This document shows positions 46,261 through 56,874 of a stretch of DNA of 64,000 nt, piece by piece (positions within the stretch are counted from its first letter, which is position 1; each line of letters begins with the position of its first letter). The position numbers were made by a program, and so were the translations under genes. The notes under the pieces are model-generated. The model was not told the DNA's origin. It ran no database searches and saw nothing but the letters and a program-made list of their open reading frames with translations. This DNA comes from Pisaster brevispinus (taxonomy: Eukaryota; Echinodermata; Asteroidea; Forcipulatida; Asteriidae): positions 186,001 to 250,000 of the forward strand of contig JAMKCF010000057.1 of the NCBI GenBank assembly GCA_023634235.1. Reading direction: 5' to 3'.

Positions 46261-49199
46261 GATGTTAGGCCTACCCCTAAGAAAAATTGAGAAAAAAAAA
46301 CAACAAAAAAAAAAAACCAGAAGCAAGGTCGTGCCGGCAGGGGTCATGGCCCAAAATAAAAGTGCGGTGAATTTGGGAATAACTCCCGATCTAGGAGGGC
46401 TAGAGGGATGATTTTTTGGCCTGACTCTGCCTTAGGTATCCCTGCATCCGAAAATTAGACTTTTACGGCCGTTGCGGGCAGGCTTCACACCGGAAAAGAC
46501 CAGCATGCGGGGACACTCCGAAAGCCCCGCAAAACATCAACGTGATTTTGCTGTAAAAAGACACAAATACAAAATAAGGAGGGTCACATCACCCCCAGGG
46601 CAATATCGAATCTGCACAATTTTAGTACCACTGTAAAGCCCGTTTCTAAGGCTCCCTCTCCCGTGAGTTTGGTGTCGCTGACGATTCTGTAGGCGAGGCG
46701 AGCGGCCTGGATGTTAGGCCTACCCCTTAGAGAAATAGGAAAACAAAAACCAGGGGTAATGGCCCAAAATAAAAGTGCGGTGATTTTGGGAATAAGTCCC
46801 GATCTAGGAGGGCTAGAGAGATGATTTTTTTACCTGACTCTGCCTTAGGTATCCCTGCATCCGAAAATTAGACTTTTACGGCCGTTGCGGGCTGGCTTCA
46901 TACCGGAAAAGACCAGCAAGCGGGGACACTCCGAAAGCCCCCCAAAACATCAACGTGATTTTGCTCTAAAAAGACACAAATACAAAATATGGAGGGCCAC
47001 ATCACCCCCAGGGCAATATTGAATCTGCACAATTTTAGTACCACTGTAAAGCCCGTTTCAAGGGCTCCCTCTCCCGTGAGTTTTGGGTCGCTGACGATTC
47101 TGTAGGCGAGGCGAGCGGCCTGGATGTTAGGCCCACCCCTTAGAGAAATAGGAAAACAAAAACCAGGGGTAATGGCCCAAAATAAAAGTGCGATGATTTT
47201 GGGAATAAGTCCCGATCTAGGAGGGCTAGAGAGATGATTGTTTTACCTGACTCTGCCTTAGGTATCCCTGCATCCGAAAATTAGACTTTTACGGCCGTTG
47301 CGGGCAGGCTTCACACCGGAAAAGACCAGCATGCGGGGACACTCCGAAAGCCCCGCAAAACATCAACGTGATTTTGCTGTAAAAAGACACAAATACAAAA
47401 TAAGGAGGGTCACATCACCCCCAGGGCAATATCGAATCTGCACAATTTTAGTACCACTGTAAAGCCCGTTTCTAAGGCTCCCTCTCCCGTGAGTTTGGTG
47501 TCGCTGACGATTCTGTAGGCGAGGCGAGCGGCCTGGATGTTAGGCCTACCCCTTAGAGAAATAGGAAAACAAAAACCAGGGGTAATGGCCCAAAATAAAA
47601 GTGCGGTGATTTTGGGAATAAGTCCCGATCTAGGAGGGCTAGAGAGATGATTTTTTTACCTGACTCTGCCTTAGGTATCCCTGCATCCGAAAATTAGACT
47701 TTTACGGCCGTTGCGGGCTGGCTTCATACCGGAAAAGACCAACAAGCGGGGACACTCCGAAAGCCCCCCAAAACATCAACGTGATTTTGCTCTAAAAAGA
47801 CACAAATACAAAATATGGAGGGCCACATCACCCCCAGGGCAATATTGAATCTGCACAATTTTAGTACCACTGTAAAGCCCGTTTCAAGGGCTCCCTCTCC
47901 CGTGAGTTTTGGGTCGCTGACGATTCTGTAGGCGAGGCGAGCGGCCTGGATGTTAGGCCCACCCCTTAGAGAAATAGGAAAACAAAAACCAGGGGTAATG
48001 GCCCAAAATAAAAGTGCGATGATTTTGGGAATAAGTCCCGATCTAGGAGGGCTAGAGAGATGATTGTTTTACCTGACTCTGCCTTAGGTATCCCTTCATC
48101 CGAAAATTTGACTTTTACCGCCGTTGCAGGCAGGCTTCACACCGGAAAAGACCAGCAAGCGGGGACACTCCGAAAGCCCCCCAAAACATCAACTTGATTT
48201 TGCTGTAAAAAGACACAAATACAAAATAAGGAGGGTCACATCACCCCCAGGGCAATATCAAATCTGCACAATTTTAGTACCACTGTAAAGCCCGTTTCAA
48301 GGGCTCCCTCTCCCGTGAGTTTGGGGTTGCTGACGATTCTGTAGGCGAGGCGAGCGGCCTGGATGTTAGGCCTACCCCTAAGAAAAATTGAAAAAAAAAA
48401 AAAAAAAAAAACAGAAGCAAGGTCGTACGGCAGGGGTCATGGCCCAAAATAAAAGTGCGGTGAATTTGGGAGTAACTCCCGATCTAGGAGGGCTAGAGGG
48501 ATGATTTTTTGGCCTGACTCTGCCTTAGGTATCCCTACATCCGAAAATTAGACTTTTACGGCCGTTGCGGGCAGGCTTCACACCGGAAAAGACCAGCAAG
48601 CGGGGACACTCCGAAAGCCCCGCAAAACATCAATGTGATTTTGCTGTAAAAAGACACAAATACAAAATAAGGAGGGTCACATCACCCCCAGGGCAATATC
48701 GAATCTGCACAATTTTAGTACCACTGTAAAGCCCGTTTCAAGGGCTCCCTCTCCCGTGAGTTTGGGGTCGCTGACGATTCTGTAGGCGCGGCGAGCGGCC
48801 TGGATGTTAGGCCCACCCCTTAGAGAAATAGGAAAACAAAAACCAGGGGTAATGGCCCAAAATAAAAGCGCGGTCCCGATCTAGGAGGGCTAGAGAGATG
48901 ATTTTTTTACCTGACTCTACCTTAGGTATCCCTGCATCCGAAAATTAGACTTTTACGGCCGTTGCGGGCAGGCTTCACACCGGAAAAGACCAGCAAGCGG
49001 GGACACTCCGAAAGCCCCCCAAAACATCAACTTGATTTTGCTGTAAAAAGACACAAATACAAAATAAGGAGGGTCACATCACCCCCAGGGCAATATCGAA
49101 TCTGCACAATTTTAGTACCACTGTAAAGCCCGTTTCAAGGGCTCCCTCTCCCGTGAGTTTGGGGTCGCTGACGATTCTGTAGGCGAGGCGAGCGGCCTG
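46261..49199. repeat. Seven-monomer higher-order block, copy I
   Basis: Starts are L 46261, S 46710, S 47123, S 47536, S 47949, L 48362 and S 48803; total 2,939 bases. The four S monomers form two S-S pairs: 46710/47123 and 47536/47949. Pair markers are CAGCATGCGGGG, GTTTCTAAGGC, TTTGGTGTCGC, GCGGGCTGGCTTCATACC, TGCTCTAAAAAG, AATATGGAGGGCC, GAGTTTTGGGTCG and GATTGTTTTACC. The last S is 397 bases because of a 16-base deletion. Confidence 0.9.
48866..48882. other. 16-base deletion in an S monomer
   Basis: AAAAGCGCGGTCCCGATC here replaces the longer form seen in the sister monomers at 51328 and 54285, where AAAAGCGCGGTGATTTTGGG runs on to AATAAGTCCCGATC. Sixteen bases between two GT dinucleotides are missing. 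Both sisters keep them, so the loss is recent and private to copy I. Confidence 0.9.
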
Positions 49200-51740
49200 G
49201 ATGTTAGGCCTACCCCTAAGAAAAATTGAAAAAAAAAACAACAAAAAAAAAAAACAGAAGCAAGGTCGTTCCGGCAGGGGTCATGGCCCAAAATAAAAGT
49301 GCGGTGAATTTGGGAATAACTCCCGATCTAGGAGGGCTAGAGGGATGATTTTTTGGCCTGACTCTGCCTTAGGTATCCCTGCATCCGAAAATTAGACTTT
49401 TACGGCCGTTGCGGGCAGGCTTCACACCGGAAAAGACCAGCATGCGGGGACACTCCGAAAGCCCCGCAAAACATCAACGTGATTTTGCTGTAAAAAGACA
49501 CAAATACAAAATAAGGAGGGTCACATCACCCCCAGGGCAATATCGAATCTGCACAATTTTAGTACCACTGTAAAGCCCGTTTCTAAGGCTCCCTCTCCCG
49601 TGAGTTTGGTGTCGCTGACGATTCTGTAGGCGAGGCGAGCGGCCTGGATGTTAGGCCTACCCCTTAGAGAAATAGGAAAACAAAAACCAGGGGTAATGGC
49701 CCAAAATAAAAGTGCGGTGATTTTGAGAATAAGTCCCGATCTAGGAGGGCTAGAGAGATGATTTTTTTACCTGACTCTGCCTTAGGTATCCCTGCATCCG
49801 AAAATTAGACTTTTACGGCCGTTGCGGGCTGGCTTCATACCGGAAAAGACCAGCAAGCGGGGACACTCCGAAAGCCCCCCAAAACATCAACGTGATTTTG
49901 CTCTAAAAAGACACAAATACAAAATATGGAGGGCCACATCACCCCCAGGGCAATATTGAATCTGCACAATTTTAGTACCACTGTAAAGCCCGTTTCAAGG
50001 GCTCCCTCTCCCGTGAGTTTTGGGTCGCTGACGATTCTGTAGGCGAGGCGAGCGGCCTGGATGTTAGGCCCACCCCTTAGAGAAATAGGAAAACAAAAAC
50101 CAGGGGTAATGGCCCAAAATAAAAGTGCGATGATTTTGGGAATAAGTCCCGATCTAGGAGGGCTAGAGAGATGATTGTTTTACCTGACTCTGCCTTAGGT
50201 ATCCCTGCATCTTGAAAATTAGACTTTTACGGCCGTTGCGGGCAGGCTTCACACCGGAAAAGACCAGCATGCGGGGACACTCCGAAAGCCCCGCAAAACA
50301 TCAACGTGATTTTGCTGTAAAAAGACACAAATACAAAATAAGGAGGGTCACATCACCCCCAGGGCAATATCGAATCTGCACAATTTTAGTACCACTGTAA
50401 AGCCCGTTTCTAAGGCTCCCTCTCCCGTGAGTTTGGTGTCGCTGACGATTCTGTAGGCGAGGCGAGCGGCCTGGATGTTAGGCCTACCCCTTAGAGAAAT
50501 AGGAAAACAAAAACCAGGGGTAATGGCCCAAAATAAAAGTGCGGTGATTTTGGGAATAAGTCCCGATCTAGGAGGGCTAGAGAGATGATTGTTTTACCTG
50601 ACTCTGCCTTAGGTATCCCTTCATCCGAAAATTTGACTTTTACCGCCGTTGCAGGCAGGCTTCACACCGGAAAAGACCAGCAAGCGGGGACACTCCGAAA
50701 GCCCCCCAAAACATCAACTTGATTTTGCTGTAAAAAGACACAAATACAAAATAAGGAGGGTCACATCACCCCCAGGGCAATATCAAATCTGCACAATTTT
50801 AGTACCACTGTAAAGCCCGTTTCAAGGGCTCCCTCTCCCGTGAGTTTGGGGTTGCTGACGATTCTGTAGGCGAGGCGAGCGGCCTGGATGTTAGGCCTAC
50901 CCCTAAGAAAAATTGAAAAAAAAAAAAAAAAAAAAACAGAAGCAAGGTCGTACGGCAGGGGTCATGGCCCAAAATAAAAGTGCGGTGAATTTGGGAGTAA
51001 CTCCCGATCTAGGAGGGCTAGAGGGATGATTTTTTGGCCTGACTCTGCCTTAGGTATCCCTACATCCGAAAATTAGACTTTTACGGCCGTTGCGGGCAGG
51101 CTTCACACCGGAAAAGACCAGCAAGCGGGGACACTCCGAAAGCCCCGCAAAACATCAACGTGATTTTGCTGTAAAAAGACACAAATACAAAATAAGGAGG
51201 GTCACATCACCCCCAGGGCAATATCGAATCTGCACAATTTTAGTACCACTGTAAAGCCCGTTTCAAGGGCTCCCTCTCCCGTGAGTTTGGGGTCGCTGAC
51301 GATTCTGTAGGCGCGGCGAGCGGCCTGGATGTTAGGCCCACCCCTTAGAGAAATAGGAAAACAAAAACCAGGGGTAATGGCCCAAAATAAAAGCGCGGTG
51401 ATTTTGGGAATAAGTCCCGATCTAGGAGGGCTAGAGAGATGATTTTTTTACCTGACTCTACCTTAGGTATCCCTGCATCCGAAAATTAGACTTTTACGGC
51501 CGTTGCGGGCAGGCTTCACACCGGAAAAGACCAGCAAGCGGGGACACTCCGAAAGCCCCCCAAAACATCAACTTGATTTTGCTGTAAAAAGACACAAATA
51601 CAAAATAAGGAGGGTCACATCACCCCCAGGGCAATATCGAATCTGCACAATTTTAGTACCACTGTAAAGCCCGTTTCAAGGGCTCCCTCTCCCGTGAGTT
51701 TGGGGTCGCTGACGATTCTGTAGGCGAGGCGAGCGGCCTG
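49200..51740. repeat. Higher-order block, copy II, short by one S monomer
   Basis: Starts are L 49200, S 49647, S 50060, S 50474, L 50887 and S 51328; total 2,541 bases, about one S monomer less than copies I and III. The S at 50474 begins like the third S of copy I (CTACCCCTTAGAG, GTGCGGTGATTTT) and ends like the fourth (GATTGTTTTACC, CCCTTCATCCG, AAATTTGAC, TACCGCCGTTGCAGG). It therefore looks like a fusion of the two with one monomer lost between about 50,545 and 50,590. The monomer before it has a private GCATCTTGAAAATTAG near 50,208. Confidence 0.9.
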
Positions 51741-54697
51741 GATGTTAGGCCTACCCCTAAGAAAAATTGAAAAAAAAAAACAAAAAAAAAAAAAAACAGA
51801 AGCAAGGTCGTTCCGGCAGGGGTCATGGCCCAAAATAAAAGTGCGGTGAATTTGGGAATAACTCCCGATCTAGGAGGGCTAGAGGGATGATTTTTTGGCC
51901 TGACTCTGCCTTAGGTATCCCTGCATCCGAAAATTAGACTTTTACGGCCGTTGCGGGCAGGCTTCACACCGGAAAAGACCAGCATGCGGGGACACTCCGA
52001 AAGCCCCGCAAAACATCAACGTGATTTTGCTGTAAAAAGACACAAATACAAAATAAGGAGGGTCACATCACCCCCAGGGCAATATCGAATCTGCACAATT
52101 TTAGTACCACTGTAAAGCCCGTTTCTAAGGCTCCCTCTCCCGTGAGTTTGGTGTCGCTGACGATTCTGTAGGCGAGGCGAGCGGCCTGGATGTTAGGCCT
52201 ACCCCTTAGAGAAATAGGAAAACAAAAACCAGGGGTAATGGCCCAAAATAAAAGTGCGGTGATTTTGAGAATAAGTCCCGATCTAGGAGGGCTAGAGAGA
52301 TGATTTTTTTACCTGACTCTGCCTTAGGTATCCCTGCATCCGAAAATTAGACTTTTACGGCCGTTGCGGGCTGGCTTCATACCGGAAAAGACCAGCAAGC
52401 GGGGACACTCCGAAAGCCCCCCAAAACATCAACGTGATTTTGCTCTAAAAAGACACAAATACAAAATATGGAGGGCCACATCACCCCCAGGGCAATATTG
52501 AATCTGCACAATTTTAGTACCACTGTAAAGCCCGTTTCAAGGGCTCCCTCTCCCGTGAGTTTTGGGTCGCTGACGATTCTGTAGGCGAGGCGAGCGGCCT
52601 GGATGTTAGGCCCACCCCTTAGAGAAATAGGAAAACAAAAACCAGGGGTAATGGCCCAAAATAAAAGTGCGATGATTTTGGGAATAAGTCCCGATCTAGG
52701 AGGGCTAGAGAGATGATTGTTTTACCTGACTCTGCCTTAGGTATCCCTGCATCCGAAAATTAGACTTTTACGGCCGTTGCGGGCAGGCTTCACACCGGAA
52801 AAGACCAGCATGCGGGGACACTCCGAAAGCCCCGCAAAACATCAACGTGATTTTGCTGTAAAAAGACACAAATACAAAATAAGGAGGGTCACATCACCCC
52901 CAGGGCAATATCGAATCTGCACAATTTTAGTACCACTGTAAAGCCCGTTTCTAAGGCTCCCTCTCCCGTGAGTTTGGTGTCGCTGACGATTCTGTAGGCG
53001 AGGCGAGCGGCCTGGATGTTAGGCCTACCCCTTAGAGAAATAGGAAAACAAAAACCAGGGGTAATGGCCCAAAATAAAAGTGCGGTGATTTTGGGAATAA
53101 GTCCCGATCTAGGAGGGCTAGAGAGATGATTTTTTTACCTGACTCTGCCTTAGGTATCCCTGCATCCGAAAATTAGACTTTTACGGCCGTTGCGGGCTGG
53201 CTTCATACCGGAAAAGACCAGCAAGCGGGGACACTCCGAAAGCCCCCCAAAACATCAACGTGATTTTGCTCTAAAAAGACACAAATACAAAATATGGAGG
53301 GCCACATCACCCCCAGGGCAATATTGAATCTGCACAATTTTAGTACCACTGTAAAGCCCGTTTCAAGGGCTCCCTCTCCCGTGAGTTTTGGGTCGCTGAC
53401 GATTCTGTAGGCGAGGCGAGCGGCCTGGATGTTAGGCCCACCCCTTAGAGAAATAGGAAAACAAAAACCAGGGGTAATGGCCCAAAATAAAAGTGCGATG
53501 ATTTTGGGAATAAGTCCCGATCTAGGAGGGCTAGAGAGATGATTGTTTTACCTGACTCTGCCTTAGGTATCCCTTCATCCGAAAATTTGACTTTTACCGC
53601 CGTTGCAGGCAGGCTTCACACCGGAAAAGACCAGCAAGCGGGGACACTCCGAAAGCCCCCCAAAACATCAACTTGATTTTGCTGTAAAAAGACACAAATA
53701 CAAAATAAGGAGGGTCACATCACCCCCAGGGCAATATCAAATCTGCACAATTTTAGTACCACTGTAAAGCCCGTTTCAAGGGCTCCCTCTCCCGTGAGTT
53801 TGGGGTTGCTGACGATTCTGTAGGCGAGGCGAGCGGCCTGGATGTTAGGCCTACCCCTAAGAAAAATTGAAAAAAAAAAAAAAAAAAAAAAACAGAAGCA
53901 AGGTCGTGCCGGCAGGGGTCATGGCCCAAAATAAAAGTGCGGTGAATTTGGGAGTAACTCCCGATCTAGGAGGGCTAGAGGGATGATTTTTTGGCCTGAC
54001 TCTGCCTTAGGTATCCCTGCATCCGAAAATTAGACTTTTACAGCCGTTGCGGGCAGGCTTCACACCGGAAAAGACCAGCAAGCGGGGACACTCCGAAAGC
54101 CCCGCAAAACATCAACGTGATTTTGCTGTAAAAAGACACAAATACAAAATAAGGAGGGTCACATCACCCCCAGGGCAATATCGAATCTGCACAATTTTAG
54201 TACCACTGTAAAGCCCGTTTCAAGGGCTCCCTCTCCCGTGAGTTTGGGGTCGCTGACGATTCTGTAGGCGCGGCGAGCGGCCTGGATGTTAGGCCCACCC
54301 CTTAGAGAAATAGGAAAACAAAAACCAGGGGTAATGGCCCAAAATAAAAGCGCGGTGATTTTGGGAATAAGTCCCGATCTAGGAGGGCTAGAGAGATGAT
54401 TTTTTTACCTGACTCTACCTTAGGTATCCCTGCATCCGAAAATTAGACTTTTACGGCCGTTGCGGGCAGGCTTCACACCGGAAAAGACCAGCAAGCGGGG
54501 ACACTCCGAAAGCCCCCCAAAACATCAACTTGATTTTGCTGTAAAAAGACACAAATACAAAATAAGGAGGGTCACATCACCCCCAGGGCAATATCGAATC
54601 TGCACAATTTTAGTACCACTGTAAAGCCCGTTTCAAGGGCTCCCTCTCCCGTGAGTTTGGGGTCGCTGACGATTCTGTAGGCGAGGCGAGCGGCCTG
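51741..54697. repeat. Seven-monomer higher-order block, copy III
   Basis: Starts are L 51741, S 52189, S 52602, S 53015, S 53428, L 53841 and S 54285; total 2,957 bases. Same order and pair markers as copy I. Markers shared by all three copies include GCAGGCAGG (near 48127, 50651, 53605), GGGAGTAACTCC (48469, 50994, 53950), TGTAGGCGCGGCG (48781, 51306, 54263), AAAAGCGCGGT and GACTCTACC. GTCGTACGGCAGG and CCCTACATCC are in copies I and II only, so I and II share an ancestor not shared with III for that L monomer, or it was converted. Confidence 0.9.
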
Positions 54698-55584
54698 GAT
54701 GTTAGGCCTACCCCTAAGAAAAATTGAAAAAAAAAAAGAAAAAAAAAAGTCAGAAGCAAGGTCGTTCCGGCAGGGGTCATGGCCCAAAATAAAAGTGCGG
54801 TGAATTTGGGAATAGCTCCCGATCTAGGAGGGCTAGAGGGATGATTTTTTGGCCTGACTCTGCCTTAGGTATCCCTGCATCCGAAAATTAGACTTTTACG
54901 GCCGTTGCGGGCAGGCTTCACACCGGAAAAGACCAGCAAGCGGGGACACTCCGAAAGCCCCGCAAAACATCAACGTGATTTTGCTGTAAAAAGACACAAA
55001 TACAAAATAAGGAGGGTCACATCACCCCCAGGGCAATATCGAATCTGCACAATTTTAGTACCACTGTAAAGCCCGTTTCTAAGGCTCCCTCTCCCGTGAG
55101 TTTGGGGTCGCTGACGATTCTGTAGGCGAGGCGAGCGGCCTGGATGTTAGGCCTACCCTAAGAAAAATTGAAAAAAAAAAACAAAAAAAAAAACCCAGAA
55201 GCAAGGTCGTGCCGGCAGGGGTCATGGCCCAAAATAAAAGTGCGGTGAATTTGGGAATAACTCCCGATTTAGGAGGGCTAGAGGGATGATTTTTTGGCCT
55301 GACTCTGCCTTAGGTATCCCTGCATCCGAAAATTAGACTTTTACGGCCGTTGCGGGCAGGCTTCACACCGGAAAAGACCAGCAAGCGGGGACACTCCGAA
55401 AGCCCCCCAAAACATCAACGTGATTTTGCTGTAAAAAGACACAAATACAAAATAAGGAGGGTCACATCACCCCCAGGGCAATATCGAATCTGCACAATTT
55501 TAGTACCACTGTACCCGTTTCAAGGGCTCCCTCTCCCGTGAGTTTGGGGTCGCTGACGATTCTGTAGGCGAGGCGAGCGGCCTG

Positions 55585-55944
55585 GATGTTAGGCCCACCC
55601 CTAAGAGAAATTGAATAAGTCCCGATCTAGGAGGGCTAGAGAGATGATTTTTTTACCTGACTCTGCCTTAGGTATCCCTGCATCCGAAAATTAGACTTTT
55701 ACGGCCGTTGCGGGCAGGCTTCACACCGGAAAAGACCAGCAAGCGGGGACACTCCGAAAGCCCCGCAAAACATCAACGTGATGTTGCTGTAAAAAGACAC
55801 AAATACAAAATAAGGAGGGTCACATCACCCCAGGACAATATCGAATCTGCACAATTTTAGTACCACTGTAAAGCCCGTTTCAAGGGCTCCCTCTCCCGTG
55901 AGTTTGGGGTCGCTGACGATTCTGTAGGCGAGGCGAGCGGCCTG
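55585..55944. repeat. S-class monomer with a spacer deletion (360 bases)
   Basis: Its start reads CCCACCCCTAAGAGAAATTG and joins directly to AATAAGTCCCGATC. Relative to a normal S monomer about 53 bases are gone, covering the spacer, ATGGCCC, the AATAAA word and GTGCGGTGATTTT. CTAAG followed by AAATTGA resembles the L spacer entry, so the parent may have been an L or L/S hybrid, in which case the loss is nearer 85 bases. Confidence 0.85.
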
Positions 55945-56761
55945 GATGTTAGGCCTACCCCTTAGAGAAATAAGAAAACAAAAACCAGGGGTAATGGCCC
56001 AAAATAAAAGTGCGGTGATTTTGGGAATAAGTCCCGATCTAGGAGGGCTAGAGAGATGATTTTTTTAACTGACTCTGCCTTAGGTATCCCTGCATCCGAA
56101 AATTAGACTTTTACGGCCGTTGCGGGCAGGCTTCACACCGGAAAAGACCAGCAAGCGGGGACACTCCGAAAGCCCTCCAAAACATCAACTTGATTTTGCT
56201 GTAAAAAGACACAAATACAAAATAAGGAGGGTCACATCACCCCCGGAAAAGACCAGCAAGCGGGGACACTCCGAAAGCCCCGCAAAACATCAACGTGATG
56301 TTGCTGTAAAAAGACACAAATACAAAATAAGGAGGGTCACATCACCCCAGGACAATATCGAATCTGCACAATTTTAGTACCACTGTAAAGCCCGTTTCAA
56401 GGGCTCCCTCTCCCGTGAGTTTGGGGTCGCTGACGATTCTGTAGGCGAGGCGAGCGGCCTGGATGTTAGGCCTACCCCTTAGAGAAATAAGAAAACAAAA
56501 ACCAGGGGTAATGGCCCAAAATAAAAGTGCGGTGATTTTGGGAATAAGTCCCGATCTAGGAGGGCTAGAGAGATGATTTTTTTAACTGACTCTGCCTTAG
56601 GTATCCCTGCATCTGAAAATTAGACTTTTACGGCCGTTGCGGGCAGGCTTCACACCGGAAAAGACCAGCAAGCGGGGACACTCCGAAAGCCCTCCAAAAC
56701 ATCAACTTGATTTTGCTGTAAAAAGACACAAATACAAAATAAGGAGGGTCACATCACCCCC
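55726..56761. repeat. 517-base out-of-register tandem duplication
   Basis: The unit from CCGGAAAAGACC at 55726 is repeated from 56243. The joint reads ATCACCCCCGGAAAAG near 56236-56251, where a normal monomer has ATCACCCCCAGGGC. The two joined sites share only a CC. Both copies carry GATGTTGCTG (near 55781/56298), CACCCCAGGACAATATCG (near 55825/56342), AAATAAGAAAAC, TTTTTTTAACTGAC and AGCCCTCC. This makes the monomer at 55945 517 bases long. Confidence 0.88.
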
Positions 56762-56874
56762 AGGGCAATATCGAATCTGCACAATTTTAGTACCACTGTA
56801 AAGCCCGTTTCAAGGGCTCCCTCTCCCGTGAGTTTGGGGTCGCTGACGATTCTGTAGGCGAGGCGAGCGGCCTG

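Larger units (their letters stand above)
54698..56874. repeat. Rearranged satellite patch with a short and an oversized monomer
   Basis: Starts are L 54698, L 55143, S 55585 (360 bases), S 55945 (517 bases) and S 56462. The L at 54698 has a G-interrupted tract ending GTCAG. The L at 55143 reads CCTACCCTAAG, one C short, and later CTGTACCCGTTTC (near 55,510), three bases short. Two further copies carry a deletion and a partial duplication, described separately. This is the densest cluster of structural changes in the window. Confidence 0.9.
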
